Below, piece after piece: positions 28,215 through 36,347 of a stretch of DNA of 38,537 nt. Source of the stretch: Candidatus Babelota bacterium (GTDB lineage: Bacteria > Babelota > Babeliae > Babelales > Vermiphilaceae); assembly GCA_003963225.1 (NCBI GenBank), contig RXKB01000067.1:1-38537 (forward strand). The letters run 5' to 3'. Positions within the stretch are counted from its first letter, which is position 1. Each line of letters opens with the position of its first letter. The position numbers and the translations under genes are program-made. Below the pieces are notes generated by a model. That model did no database searches. It was not told the DNA's origin and saw only the letters and a list, made by a program, of their open reading frames with translations.

Positions 28215-28844
28215 CTAAGGTTGTAATAAGTCGTATAGTTCAGTCGGTAGAGGCAAACGTCCTGGTGTACTACCAACGCCATACAGTAAGTTCTCAACTT
28301 CTGTACATTTAGCTGGAGGCATACCCCTAGTATCTAGAATGTAGTGCGCTGATGGCCTACGATTAGGTAGTTTAATCGGCTTTGCTATCAATTCAAAAAC
28401 GAACTTGGCGGGTTCGAAGCTATTACTAAGTGTAGTCCTATTACGGGTGTTTATCTTAACTAGGGCGTTATAGACTAAGTGTATCTGATAGCCAAATAGG
28501 TCGTCCTCCCCACCGCTACCTATTAAAGAACGGTAGGATAAACCGAATGGTCTCGGCCGTTGGTTATCCACATACATACCGGGTGCCACTTCTGGTATAC
28601 CCAAACAGGTACTGAACGCATCTGGCCAGAAGAGCGCCGACAGAGTACCTTTAAACTCTCCAGGCTCTACTGTCGCATAATAAACTTGCCCGTCGACGTA
28701 GTATACTTTGGTTACGGCATCATGATCTTCGTCAATACCAAGTAAGCCATTCCATGGAATGGGGTCTTCTTCGCCGATATACAATACACCCCGGTCTACA
28801 CCATACTGATAGTAACGTTCGCTGGGTGAATCCCATTCAATCAT
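28215..28844 (-). CDS. Second major tail-like protein (paralogue of the one at 29373-30035)
   Basis: A 209-residue protein that aligns over its whole length with the major tail protein at 29373-30035. YYQYGVDRGVLYIGEEDPIP here matches FYETGVDHGVLYHQVSG there, followed by WNGLLGIDE against WNGLVGVSE. RPFGLSYRSLIGSGGEDDL matches TFGFSWRTNKGSDLDEDLGY, and GRLPLPTELYDLL matches PRLPLPAEVDTLL. Both are full length, so this is a duplicated gene rather than a fragment. It could be a minor tail tube subunit, a tail-tube initiator or a decoration. It lies right after the tail assembly chaperone. Confidence 0.8.
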   Translation of the reverse strand: MIEWDSPSERYYQYGVDRGVLYIGEEDPIPWNGLLGIDEDHDAVTKVYYVDGQVYYATVEPGEFKGTLSALFWPDAFSTCLGIPEVAPGMYVDNQRPRPFGLSYRSLIGSGGEDDLFGYQIHLVYNALVKINTRNRTTLSNSFEPAKFVFELIAKPIKLPNRRPSAHYILDTRGMPPAKCTEVENLLYGVGSTPGRLPLPTELYDLLQP

Positions 28845-28856
28845 TTAGAATTCCTT

Positions 28857-29360
28857 TCAGCCATTGGTATTGTATTCTTCTTTACGTTTGGTGTTTTCTT
28901 GTCTCCAGCGAGCGAGCATGTCTGCTCTGGAACGCTCTTTCTCAGGCTGATTCTTATAATTAGTTATTTCAATAACCATCATCAACCTACTCAAAGGCCA
29001 AGCTTCAGCTCGCCAATCTATTTGTAATGCTGTCATCCAGTAATAGATCAACTCGCTAGTGACTGTTTCTTGCTGCCCTACTGTTTTTTGCTCATTAGGG
29101 ACACTAGACGCTGTCTGTGATTCGTTAATATACTCACTCAGTTGTTCTAACTGTTCGGGCGTCAACTTCAATACCAGATCTAAATCGCTATCGCCGACGA
29201 CCATGTCCTTGAAGTAGTCAATACTATCCACAGCCGTCTTCGGTTCTAGAGTTAAGAATGGTTTTTTAGTTCTTGACTCCCATTTTGAAATCGATAAGAG
29301 CGAATGCTCGAACTTAATAGTTTCGTAAGATTCGCCATTAAAAACTTTCAGTTCGAGCAT
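28857..29360 (-). CDS. Tail assembly chaperone
   Basis: A 167-residue protein starting MLELKVFNGESYETIKFEHS, then LLSISKWESRTKKPFL, with LTPEQLEQLSEYIN, SELIYYWMTALQIDWRAEAW, PLSRLMMVIEITNYKNQPEK and RWRQENTKRKEEYNTNG. This matches the typical order in Gram-positive phage tail chaperones (F-E-H-S-L-x-x-x-x-K-W-E...L-T-P-E-Q-L...S-E-x-I-Y-Y-W-M...W-x-L-x-R-L...R-x-x-x-N-x-x-R-K). It binds tape measure protein during assembly. I see no slippery site with a long overlapping frame, so no programmed frameshift product is proposed. ATG 29360 follows AGGAGGAGCGA. Confidence 0.85.
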   Translation of the reverse strand: MLELKVFNGESYETIKFEHSLLSISKWESRTKKPFLTLEPKTAVDSIDYFKDMVVGDSDLDLVLKLTPEQLEQLSEYINESQTASSVPNEQKTVGQQETVTSELIYYWMTALQIDWRAEAWPLSRLMMVIEITNYKNQPEKERSRADMLARWRQENTKRKEEYNTNG

Positions 29361-29372
29361 TCGCTCCTCCTA

Positions 29373-30035
29373 TCAGGGACCAGCAAGCAGAGTATCTACC
29401 TCTGCCGGCAATGGCAAACGTGGTGCCACAGTGTTCGATCCATACAAGGCCAACTCAAGAGCTTCCAAACCATCTGGATCAACATCTGGATCAGTCGAAT
29501 CAATCTTGACAATGGCACTAGGCTTATAACCGGGGATGGCAACTGGAGTGGACGTGACCTTCCAGCTGAACGTCAACGGCTCCTTTGACTCATTAACTGT
29601 CTTGTAAGCTCGCTCGGATGGAGCAGCCTGGAGACCGTAAGCCAAATGCAGGATGTAACCCAGATCCTCGTCGAGATCGGAACCCTTGTTAGTGCGCCAA
29701 GAGAACCCGAAAGTCGGACGGCTCTGCATGCCGACCTGTAGACCATTCGCAGTCTTCTTGACACCGTCATAGGTCAGGAACCCATCGGGGGCAGTAAAAC
29801 ACTCGATCGTGGCTTCAAACTTCTCGGCAGAGACCAGGTTCACATACTGAATGTTATCAGCATACTGCGACGAGGCTTCAGCACCTGAAGGTGACTCGCT
29901 AACCCCGACAAGGCCATTCCAAGCCTCGCCATCGTTATAGACACCGCTTACTTGATGGTAAAGGACTCCGTGGTCCACACCCGTTTCATAGAATCGACTT
30001 CCGATTCCGTCCCACACAAGCGCGCCAATAGGCAT
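29373..30035 (-). CDS. Major tail protein
   Basis: A 220-residue protein, MPIGALVWDGIGSRFYETGV, then DHGVLYHQVSGVY, WNGLVGVSESPSGAEASSQY, and LVSAEKFEATIECFTAPDGF. The W-D...Y-E-x-G-V-D-x-G-V-L-Y...W-N-G-L-x-G-V, then E-K-F-E-A-T-I-x-x-x-x-x-P plan is that of siphovirus major tail proteins, which stack as hexameric rings to form the tail tube. It directly follows the head-tail connectors and precedes the tail assembly chaperone, the usual order. ATG 30035 follows GAAAGGACAAGAACT. A full-length paralogue lies at 28215-28844. Confidence 0.88.
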   Translation of the reverse strand: MPIGALVWDGIGSRFYETGVDHGVLYHQVSGVYNDGEAWNGLVGVSESPSGAEASSQYADNIQYVNLVSAEKFEATIECFTAPDGFLTYDGVKKTANGLQVGMQSRPTFGFSWRTNKGSDLDEDLGYILHLAYGLQAAPSERAYKTVNESKEPLTFSWKVTSTPVAIPGYKPSAIVKIDSTDPDVDPDGLEALELALYGSNTVAPRLPLPAEVDTLLAGP

Positions 30036-30049
30036 AGTTCTTGTCCTTT

Positions 30050-30355
30050 CTAGACAAACACATTGAATACATAGTGATTTAAACCATCGATAGCATAGGA
30101 TCTTTCGAACCTAGCACTGGTTAACTTTTCTACTTGGTCTGGAATTATACTATCTGGATTTCTATCAATCACAGTAACCTGATAGCGCTTCCATCGAAGA
30201 TACATTTTGTTGTTAGCGTATACGCTATATGAGTTATCACGTTGATACACTATAGCTGGGTATTTTAGAACAGTCGATGATTTAGGTTGAAAACACACCG
30301 TTTCGACTCCGTTTATAGCTTTCAGAACGTTATGTAGACGTAGCCGTGGGTCCAT
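30050..30355 (-). CDS. Tail terminator or head-tail joining protein
   Basis: A 101-residue protein beginning MDPRLRLHNVLKAINGVETV, then PAIVYQRDNSYSVYANNKMY and YQVTVIDRNPDSII. The P-A-I-x-Y-x-R-x-x-x-x-x-x-A-D/N-N-x-x-Y-x-x-x-x-x-Y-x-V-T-V-I-D-x-x-P pattern is common among tail terminator/neck proteins of siphophages. I use ATG 30355, which follows TAGGAGG by 8 bases; the longer frame would need a GTG inside the ribosome site. It lies directly before the major tail gene and overlaps the previous gene by 26 bases. Confidence 0.75.
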   Translation of the reverse strand: MDPRLRLHNVLKAINGVETVCFQPKSSTVLKYPAIVYQRDNSYSVYANNKMYLRWKRYQVTVIDRNPDSIIPDQVEKLTSARFERSYAIDGLNHYVFNVFV

Positions 30356-30659
30356 TGTATACACCTCCTACAAACATAACGAGACGAGGGGGCTGCAGTT
30401 GTACTGAAGTTACAGCCCACCTCGTCCCGTTAAAGGTTATATACCGTATATCGAAGTATTCTGGTTTATCTACCCCGTCTGATATTACCGATATACTTGT
30501 AGTGGTTTGATACTCAGGATTCACAGTATTATCAGTCGATAATCGCTCCGTACGTTGTACAAGATCGCCTATATAGTCACGTTCTTCGATGATATCATCC
30601 CATACCCCAGGTGATACCTCCGTTAGAACCGAGTACCCGATCTGCCCTGAATATCGCAT
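30330..30659 (-). CDS. Head closure-type connector protein
   Basis: A 109-residue protein, MRYSGQIGYSVLTEVSPGVW, then DDIIEERDYIGDLVQR, and a strand-rich end with YFDIRYITFNGTRWAVTSVQ followed by LQPPRLVMFVGG. The I-x-Y-I-x-F-x-G-x-x-W-x-V-x-x-V-x-x-x-x-P-R-x-x-x-x-x-G-G-x-Y-N-G pattern is typical of head closure proteins next to HK97-type capsid genes. It starts 6 bases after the capsid stop with no clear ribosome site, so translation is probably coupled. Confidence 0.78.
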   Translation of the reverse strand: MRYSGQIGYSVLTEVSPGVWDDIIEERDYIGDLVQRTERLSTDNTVNPEYQTTTSISVISDGVDKPEYFDIRYITFNGTRWAVTSVQLQPPRLVMFVGGVYNGPTATST

Positions 30660-30665
30660 AGCTGG

Positions 30666-32396
30666 TTACGCAGAGGCAAACGTGTATGCCGAGTGAACCC
30701 GAGTAAGAGCGCCTGACAGATAGGTTTCCATCAAGTACTTGTACTGGTTGAAATCGATATCGAAATCATCAAAGAGAGTGATGTTTCCACCAGCGTTAGC
30801 ACCAAAGTTGTAATCCGACGGATCGAAGATGACAGCCATGAGCTTGGGGTTAGCAGCATTCATGATCGAGGTTGGAACACGAACGATGTTGTTCAAACCC
30901 ATATCGGAAGCCAGCTCAGCGTCAGACTTGTAGATGCGATGACCAAAATCATCACGAACACGAAGAAGCTTCGAAACCAGGGCATACGGCATATAGGCAG
31001 ACAGGCTACCCGAACCCTGATAATCCTCGAAAGATCCCGACACATCATCGATAAACTCGTTTGCCGTTTCCATGTTGGTAACGGCTGTCAAATCCGTAAC
31101 CTTGGTCGTGTAGAGGTTATCGTCTGAAATGATCGGACGAATTCCGTCACCAGAAGGACCGGTCGGCGCCGCAATCTTGTCTTCGTCACCTACGGTACGA
31201 CCATCACCGAAGATAGCAGCACGAGCAAGCTCCTCATCAAGCTTACCGCGCATTTCGAGCTTGAGCCATGCTACGACGTCAAAGTCTGTGATGTCAATGA
31301 TGTCTTGGCGATCGAGCTTCTGCTTCTTGTAGACCATGGTCGGCCCAGTACTACGCTTGAACACCGGGAAGACTTCTTCCGTCTTCTCATGCCCCTTGAT
31401 GTAACCCTTAGCACGAGCTTCATCTGCAGTAACGTCAGCATACAGCGTCTTAATGCGAGAGAAGGGCGACTTGTTAGCTGCCCCCATGAAGGTGCGAACC
31501 CACTCTTGACGACGATCCACAAACTGTGGGGTCTTGGACAGGGCGGCTGCGTCCGGGAACAGAACTTCAATGTTGTCAACACCATAGGTGCCTGCGTGCA
31601 TCAACTCTTGTCCGGTTGAGCTGCGAATAAGGTCCCGGAGTGAATCCGTCTTGCTGGACTTGGCGACCGAGAACAACTTCTCGACGTCCGAGTGCTTAAG
31701 TTCCGCGGTCTTGTCTGGTGTTTGAGTAAACACATTTCGGGTCATTTTTTTACCATCCTCAAGGTCATTGTGTTCAATGGATTTGTCATCTTCTGTATCA
31801 TCAGAATTGCTATCATTTTTTGCTTCTTCTACTGCGTTCCTGATAATGTTATCAATAACGGCATTAACCGCGGTTTCTTGCTCTGGGGTTAAGGTGTCCA
31901 ACACATCCCCAACCGTTTTATCGTCATCCGTATCGTCGTCGACGTCTACCGAATCAGAGTGTTTGATCTCGAATCCAACAATAGCCAGTTCTTCGTCGAA
32001 ATCATCGTGACTAAGAACATTAGCAATAGTTGCTCCTGGATTGGCATTAGCCAAAACCAAAGAAACTTCTTGCACATCGCCTTGGTAAACCGCATCGCCA
32101 CGCTCGATCAGGTTCTTTGCCCAGATAGAGAACTTATCAATATCACCATGGTCGATAAGCTGTTGAGCATGTTTGGCGGAGTCTGTTTCGTTCAAGTATG
32201 CGTCGCCCCAGAGATCGCCATCCCGATCGCTAAGCATGACATGCCCCAGCACTTGAACAACATCGCTATGATTGTGCTGGTAGACAAGAGGGACCTTATT
32301 GCCATCTTGGTGTTTGAATGCCCCAGGCATAATCGTACGTCCGTCTGCGCACAATAAATTAGCCTTAGAGACATAACCGCTAAAACTCGGTTCCAT
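30666..32396 (-). CDS. Prohead protease-major capsid protein fusion
   Basis: A 576-residue protein that combines an HK97-type prohead protease with the major capsid protein. Residues 1-150 hold protease-like segments: VPLVYQHNHSDVVQVLGHV with His41/His43, IDKFSIWAKN with Ser90, and VQEVSLVLANANPGA. A charged low-complexity linker (about 150-216, many Asp/Glu) follows. From M218 (MTRNVFTQTP) the sequence is an HK97-fold capsid protein: GVDNIEVLFPDAAALSKTPQ, EWVRTFMGAANKSPF, KLDRQDIIDITDFDVVAWLK, and ending TRVHSAYTFASA. The ATG at 31745 has GAGG some 7-10 bases upstream, so free capsid protein might also start there. Fused genes of this kind are known in phages. The protease would free the capsid portion and remove scaffold. 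Confidence 0.88.
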   Translation of the reverse strand: MEPSFSGYVSKANLLCADGRTIMPGAFKHQDGNKVPLVYQHNHSDVVQVLGHVMLSDRDGDLWGDAYLNETDSAKHAQQLIDHGDIDKFSIWAKNLIERGDAVYQGDVQEVSLVLANANPGATIANVLSHDDFDEELAIVGFEIKHSDSVDVDDDTDDDKTVGDVLDTLTPEQETAVNAVIDNIIRNAVEEAKNDSNSDDTEDDKSIEHNDLEDGKKMTRNVFTQTPDKTAELKHSDVEKLFSVAKSSKTDSLRDLIRSSTGQELMHAGTYGVDNIEVLFPDAAALSKTPQFVDRRQEWVRTFMGAANKSPFSRIKTLYADVTADEARAKGYIKGHEKTEEVFPVFKRSTGPTMVYKKQKLDRQDIIDITDFDVVAWLKLEMRGKLDEELARAAIFGDGRTVGDEDKIAAPTGPSGDGIRPIISDDNLYTTKVTDLTAVTNMETANEFIDDVSGSFEDYQGSGSLSAYMPYALVSKLLRVRDDFGHRIYKSDAELASDMGLNNIVRVPTSIMNAANPKLMAVIFDPSDYNFGANAGGNITLFDDFDIDFNQYKYLMETYLSGALTRVHSAYTFASA

Positions 32397-32420
32397 TTTG
32401 AATCCTTTCGGTTTATTAGT

Positions 32421-33005
32421 CTAAGATTTAGATCGCTTTGCGTTTCGCGCAGCCTTCTGTAAAGCTATTCTTTCTTCGAGCTTTGCGTTTACCGTTTTAG
32501 CATGCTCGTGAATTCCCTTAGAAGCTGGCACACCAACATACTGGGTCATAGCTGTCTTGGCGAGAGTAGACATTTGTTGAGACAAAGCATCCTTTGCCGC
32601 CTTCTTAGATTGCTCTACCAGCCAGTCTTTAGCAGTCTCTTTCTTACCTGCGTTTATAGCAGTATTAACATTTCTCATAGCTGCTGTACGAGTATTAAAA
32701 TAAGACAGCTCTTCGTCTGTTAAACTGTTTACACCTTTTGCACGAACTTGGTCTACCAAACCCTGATAATGTTCTCCGGGGTTCTTAGGTTTTGGTTCTG
32801 GAGAGGTTTGTTTCGATTGACCGCTAGAAGTACTCGCCTGTTTACCACTCAGCGTTTTATCCTTTAGTTTTTTGGCATACTCTTTAAAACTAGCTTGTCG
32901 AGGCGTATCTGGCTTGGACCGTCGTACACCCCACTTCATCCCCTTTATGCCGTGGTGCATTATCTCCGAATCTTTATTTGATGACAGATAATTCGGGCTG
33001 CTCAT
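32421..33005 (-). CDS. HHGIKGMKWG-motif virion protein
   Basis: A 194-residue protein with the motif MHHGIKGMKWGVRR (residues 16-29), a widely conserved N-terminal tag in proteins encoded beside phage portal genes. The rest is basic and helical (ASFKEYAKKLKDKTLSGK, ITEERIALQKAARNAKRSKS-like tail). The function of the tag is not settled; it is thought to mark proteins that are packaged in, or attached to, the virion. Its first 35 residues resemble the start of the RNA polymerase-like protein at 337-3123, which has HYGILRKSGRYPWGSG and MFTDYVKNLKDQGLT. ATG 33005 has GAGGAGGATGTAG upstream and overlaps the portal gene by 32 bases. Confidence 0.82.
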   Translation of the reverse strand: MSSPNYLSSNKDSEIMHHGIKGMKWGVRRSKPDTPRQASFKEYAKKLKDKTLSGKQASTSSGQSKQTSPEPKPKNPGEHYQGLVDQVRAKGVNSLTDEELSYFNTRTAAMRNVNTAINAGKKETAKDWLVEQSKKAAKDALSQQMSTLAKTAMTQYVGVPASKGIHEHAKTVNAKLEERIALQKAARNAKRSKS

Positions 33006-34242
33006 CTACATCCTCCTCGGAAGTATACCCATTGGGTTGCATATCTGTGGGCATATTAAAGTTATGCAACTGATCCGCAGCTGGATCTGGTGAAGGTCTG
33101 AGCCCGATCTTTGGACGTAGTTCATTACCAGTCACGACCCGGTTCCGTGTTAACTTATCGGCTATCTCAGCCAAGTCAGAGATCGGAATCAACTTTAACG
33201 GATCGCGATAGTATTCTATAGTATGACCCAACGTACGGGCTTTCTTAGATAGAAACTTTCGTTTGAACTCTAATGCTACGGCATTAGCAACCGGTTCAAT
33301 TGTTCTATCGTAATAGGTGTTGATAACATCCCGACTAGCCGTACCGTTCATTATCTCTGGTGTGAGGCCTAACTGTGTGTAAAGTTCATTGGTCAGATAC
33401 TCCACCTGAGTGATCAGTTTATTATCAACAGGTCTGTTCAGTTGTATTACGTTCTCGCTGGCGTCGATATACGCAACGCCCAATGGATCATCCTTTAGTT
33501 GCGACAATAGCTCATTACGACGATCTTCAGCTTGCTTTTGTCGAGAAGCAGCGCGAGTAGTGTATGGAAGTTGAAAGATGATATCCAACTTGCCGGAGCC
33601 TGCGGCTTCGTCTACCGAATCGAGGAGAGACAACTTCCTAAGAAGTCTTTGCAACGTACCATTAGGCTCATTCATGACGCTGTAGAACGGATTTTCGATA
33701 ATAGCAACATTACTCTTAGGCATAAGAAGCTGCTTAGTGATACCACCATTTACAGGGGCTCCCGATGCGTCAACTTCTCGGTCATCGTATACCTCGACGG
33801 TGACATGCCTGGGATGCCAACTAAGAATACGCGCAACACGCATTGATTTTACATCGTATCCATTCGTAGCGTTTATATCATTATCGGTTTCGGTCGGCAC
33901 TACAGCAACTGAACCTTCTTCAAATAGCGTAAACGCCAAATCTTGGAACAGACTTTGACTTGTTTGGTCTATGTTTGGATCTAAAGTTATACAATCGTTC
34001 AAACCATCGTTTACAAACTCTAGAAATTTTCCAGTTTCGTCAACGCGGGAGTGTTCAAACTCTATTTGACTAAAATCTACAGCCAAACGCGTGTATACCG
34101 AACTGATAATTGACTTATCGCTACTGAACGAAAATGTTTGGCGTCTTGGTTGATAGCTATGCGAAACCGGTGGTTTTACTAACGTGTCTTGATTGGAAAA
34201 CGCATTCCAACCATGTTGTAGGCTCCTGCGAATTCGGCCCAT
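32974..34242 (-). CDS. Portal protein
   Basis: A 422-residue protein directly downstream of the terminase, as in most siphophages. It contains RRQTFSFSSDKSIISSVYTR, LAVDFSQIEFEHSRVDE, SLFQDLAFTLFEEGSVAVVP, and ATEIMNGTASRDVINTYYDR-like sequence near 300 (LTPEIMNGTASRDVINTYYD), with a C-terminal part PISDLAEIADKLTRNRVVTG and NELRPKIGLRPSPDP. The G-x-V-A-V-V-P, L-G-L-T-P-E-I-x-N-G and N-E-x-R-x-x-x-G-L-x-P motifs are those of HK97-type portals. It forms the dodecameric entry channel for DNA. ATG 34242 follows AAGGAGGTAGAT. Confidence 0.9.
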   Translation of the reverse strand: MGRIRRSLQHGWNAFSNQDTLVKPPVSHSYQPRRQTFSFSSDKSIISSVYTRLAVDFSQIEFEHSRVDETGKFLEFVNDGLNDCITLDPNIDQTSQSLFQDLAFTLFEEGSVAVVPTETDNDINATNGYDVKSMRVARILSWHPRHVTVEVYDDREVDASGAPVNGGITKQLLMPKSNVAIIENPFYSVMNEPNGTLQRLLRKLSLLDSVDEAAGSGKLDIIFQLPYTTRAASRQKQAEDRRNELLSQLKDDPLGVAYIDASENVIQLNRPVDNKLITQVEYLTNELYTQLGLTPEIMNGTASRDVINTYYDRTIEPVANAVALEFKRKFLSKKARTLGHTIEYYRDPLKLIPISDLAEIADKLTRNRVVTGNELRPKIGLRPSPDPAADQLHNFNMPTDMQPNGYTSEEDVDEQPELSVIK

Positions 34243-34252
34243 ATCTACCTCC

Positions 34253-35998
34253 TTAATCGTATAGTTCTAAATTTTCTTTAAAAGCTACATATGCGTCCAT
34301 CAACGCGGCTACATTATCAATCTTTTCGTCGCTGCGCCGCTTCATAAGTTTTCGATTGCCGTTAGTATCTTCCCATGTAACGGCATTACCCATCGTATAC
34401 TGCATTAACTTCTCATGAAACTTAAGCGATCTATCTGCAGCCAAAATCTTTAACTCACCTAAAGGAACCGACTCCGTTCGAGCACCTTGAATTACCTTAG
34501 ATACTCCATACGATCCCCATTCACGTTCGTAACGCTCCATGAAGGCTTTTGCGTTATAGGGATCATAACCAACACTTCGAACGTCGAAGTCGTGTTGTAT
34601 CATATGAGCGCTAACACTGTCGTAGACATCCATCATGTCTAGAACTGCACCCTCCATGATTATTAGAGTGCCTTCGGCTAAGAATTCTTCATACTTAGCG
34701 CGAGTTGCTCCGGGTAATAATTCTAAAGTGCGGCGAGTTATATAGCTTTGTGTTGTAACTCCAAATTCATAGAAGCCACTTTCATCAGCTCGTAATGGAT
34801 ACAAGAACGAAAAGGCGCAGAAATCATCGCCTCTAGATAAATCGATTCCCAAAGAACAAGGCAATCCATCGTATGATACTGGTGGATGTGGAATAGTCTC
34901 TTCATAAGTAAAGAAGTACGTATACCCTTCCATTGGTAACCCAAACCGTTTGGCTAAAATCTCGTTTCGAACGGCGGGGAAGTTTTCGGCCCGTTCGACA
35001 TCTTGATGATAGGTTTCGTAAGAAATCGTCAATCCTAAATTAGGATTACACTTAAGCCAGGTCTCAGGTTTGCCGACTTCCTCGACATTATCTAATTTAT
35101 AGTGGAAAATGGACACATGATCTTGAACAGTCTCGCCCTTTAAAATTGAACCTAGTTCCATTTTGATTGTATCACCGACACCGTTTCTAACGGTTCCTTC
35201 TGACGAAATAGCGACAACAATCGGATCTTCAAACTTAGCGGCGCCTTGTTTTAGAGCTGTGATTACGTTCTCTCTTGTGTCTCCAGACAACCACTCATCG
35301 ATAGTGTTGATCTTAGATCTAAGTCCTTGCACCTTGTCTATCGTCATAGGGCGAATCTCTAGAATCGAATCTGTTAAGAAGTTCTCTATACCCTTCTTGG
35401 TCGGGGCTAACTTCTGTCTTCCAGATCGAGCTCCAGTTGTGTTCTGCATAGATCCATCGGTTAGGAACTTAAATAAAGGTCCTCTGGCCCTAGTGATTGC
35501 TGTACGTATAGGGGATAGAACTTCCTCTGCTTGTTTCATAGTTGGAGCAACGGTAACCTGATGGGTTGTCGATGTGTCCACTGTTAGGAAGTATGCCTGG
35601 AGGAAAGCGGCGTACATAGACTTGGCAGACCCGCGGGCGACTATCAAATACTGGGTATCCCTTAACCGCTTCTTGATTCGGGTAACAACAAAGCGCTTCT
35701 CATGCGGATTCCATATAGACCGGTCAACGTATACAAACCAACTTAATAGTTGTTCAGCCCATAGTTTAAACGAATCCAACAAATGGATGTCTGACCCATC
35801 TGTTTTAGTCATTTCACCTTCAACAAAGGCGACAAAACCGTCGATAGCCCGATCGTCATAGTATACGGTTGGGTTCGCGATCAGTCTATCGATTCGGTTC
35901 ATCTCCAGCGAGATTTCTTCGCATACTGGTATCTCACCTGCTAAAACTTTATCTCTAAACTCGGCATAATAACGTGGCGTTGCTGTGTTGCTTAACAT
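34253..35998 (-). CDS. terL: Terminase large subunit
   Basis: A 581-residue packaging motor. The ATPase region has the P-loop variant ARGSAKS (121-127), the adenine-binding-like QYLIV just before it, and Walker B INTIDEW with D234/E235. The nuclease region holds SLGIDLSRGDDF (D385) and further acidic residues near EGAVLDMMDVYDSV and GYDPYNAKAFMER. The R-G-S-A-K-S form of the P-loop is common in terminases of this class. It lies between a connector protein and the portal. ATG 35998 has no strong ribosome site and follows the previous stop by 6 bases, so coupled translation is likely. No small terminase subunit was recognised in the window; it may be to the right of it. Confidence 0.93.
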   Translation of the reverse strand: MLSNTATPRYYAEFRDKVLAGEIPVCEEISLEMNRIDRLIANPTVYYDDRAIDGFVAFVEGEMTKTDGSDIHLLDSFKLWAEQLLSWFVYVDRSIWNPHEKRFVVTRIKKRLRDTQYLIVARGSAKSMYAAFLQAYFLTVDTSTTHQVTVAPTMKQAEEVLSPIRTAITRARGPLFKFLTDGSMQNTTGARSGRQKLAPTKKGIENFLTDSILEIRPMTIDKVQGLRSKINTIDEWLSGDTRENVITALKQGAAKFEDPIVVAISSEGTVRNGVGDTIKMELGSILKGETVQDHVSIFHYKLDNVEEVGKPETWLKCNPNLGLTISYETYHQDVERAENFPAVRNEILAKRFGLPMEGYTYFFTYEETIPHPPVSYDGLPCSLGIDLSRGDDFCAFSFLYPLRADESGFYEFGVTTQSYITRRTLELLPGATRAKYEEFLAEGTLIIMEGAVLDMMDVYDSVSAHMIQHDFDVRSVGYDPYNAKAFMERYEREWGSYGVSKVIQGARTESVPLGELKILAADRSLKFHEKLMQYTMGNAVTWEDTNGNRKLMKRRSDEKIDNVAALMDAYVAFKENLELYD

Positions 35999-36004
35999 CT
36001 AGTA

Positions 36005-36337
36005 TTAACCGTAATCAGCAACAACGTTGAGCCTATACTCTAATTCTGTAATTTGCTGAGCAAAAGCTGTTGTCGTATAACCAGTCGTTGGAGGATCAAA
36101 CAATAAACGTACGCGAAGGTAAACATAACTCTTGACAGCGTTTAAACGTTTATCGTCTATGAAATCTTCCCAAACTTCGCTATACCCTGTGATTTCAAAT
36201 CCTTGTTCGGGACCCACGTTCAGTTGCGTTAAGATACTCAATGCCGAGTTTGTAAATATTATTACGTCTTGGTCAAACGCAGTGTTTTCTGGTAGAATGC
36301 CGAGCACGTGTTTTATGTCATCTAATATACTTGTCAT
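36005..36337 (-). CDS. Head-tail connector (adaptor) protein
   Basis: A 110-residue, mainly helical protein starting MTSILDDIKHVLGILPENTA, then VIIFTNSALSILTQLNVGPE, and later LNAVKSYVYLRVRLLFDPPT and AQQITELEYRLNV. The D-D-I-K-x-x-L-G-I...D-x-D-I-I-x-x-x-N...L-x-Q-L-x-V-G-P...K-x-Y-V-Y-L-x-V-R-L-x-F-D-P-P pattern is that of phage gp6-type head-tail adaptors. These usually follow the capsid gene; here the gene comes before the terminase. ATG 36337 follows GAGGAGGTAAAG. Confidence 0.8.
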   Translation of the reverse strand: MTSILDDIKHVLGILPENTAFDQDVIIFTNSALSILTQLNVGPEQGFEITGYSEVWEDFIDDKRLNAVKSYVYLRVRLLFDPPTTGYTTTAFAQQITELEYRLNVVADYG

Positions 36338-36347
36338 CTTTACCTCC

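Noticed and set aside
28857..29360. Programmed -1 frameshift in the tail assembly chaperone gene
   Set aside because: I found no overlapping downstream frame of useful length; the next gene begins with its own ribosome site after the stop codon.
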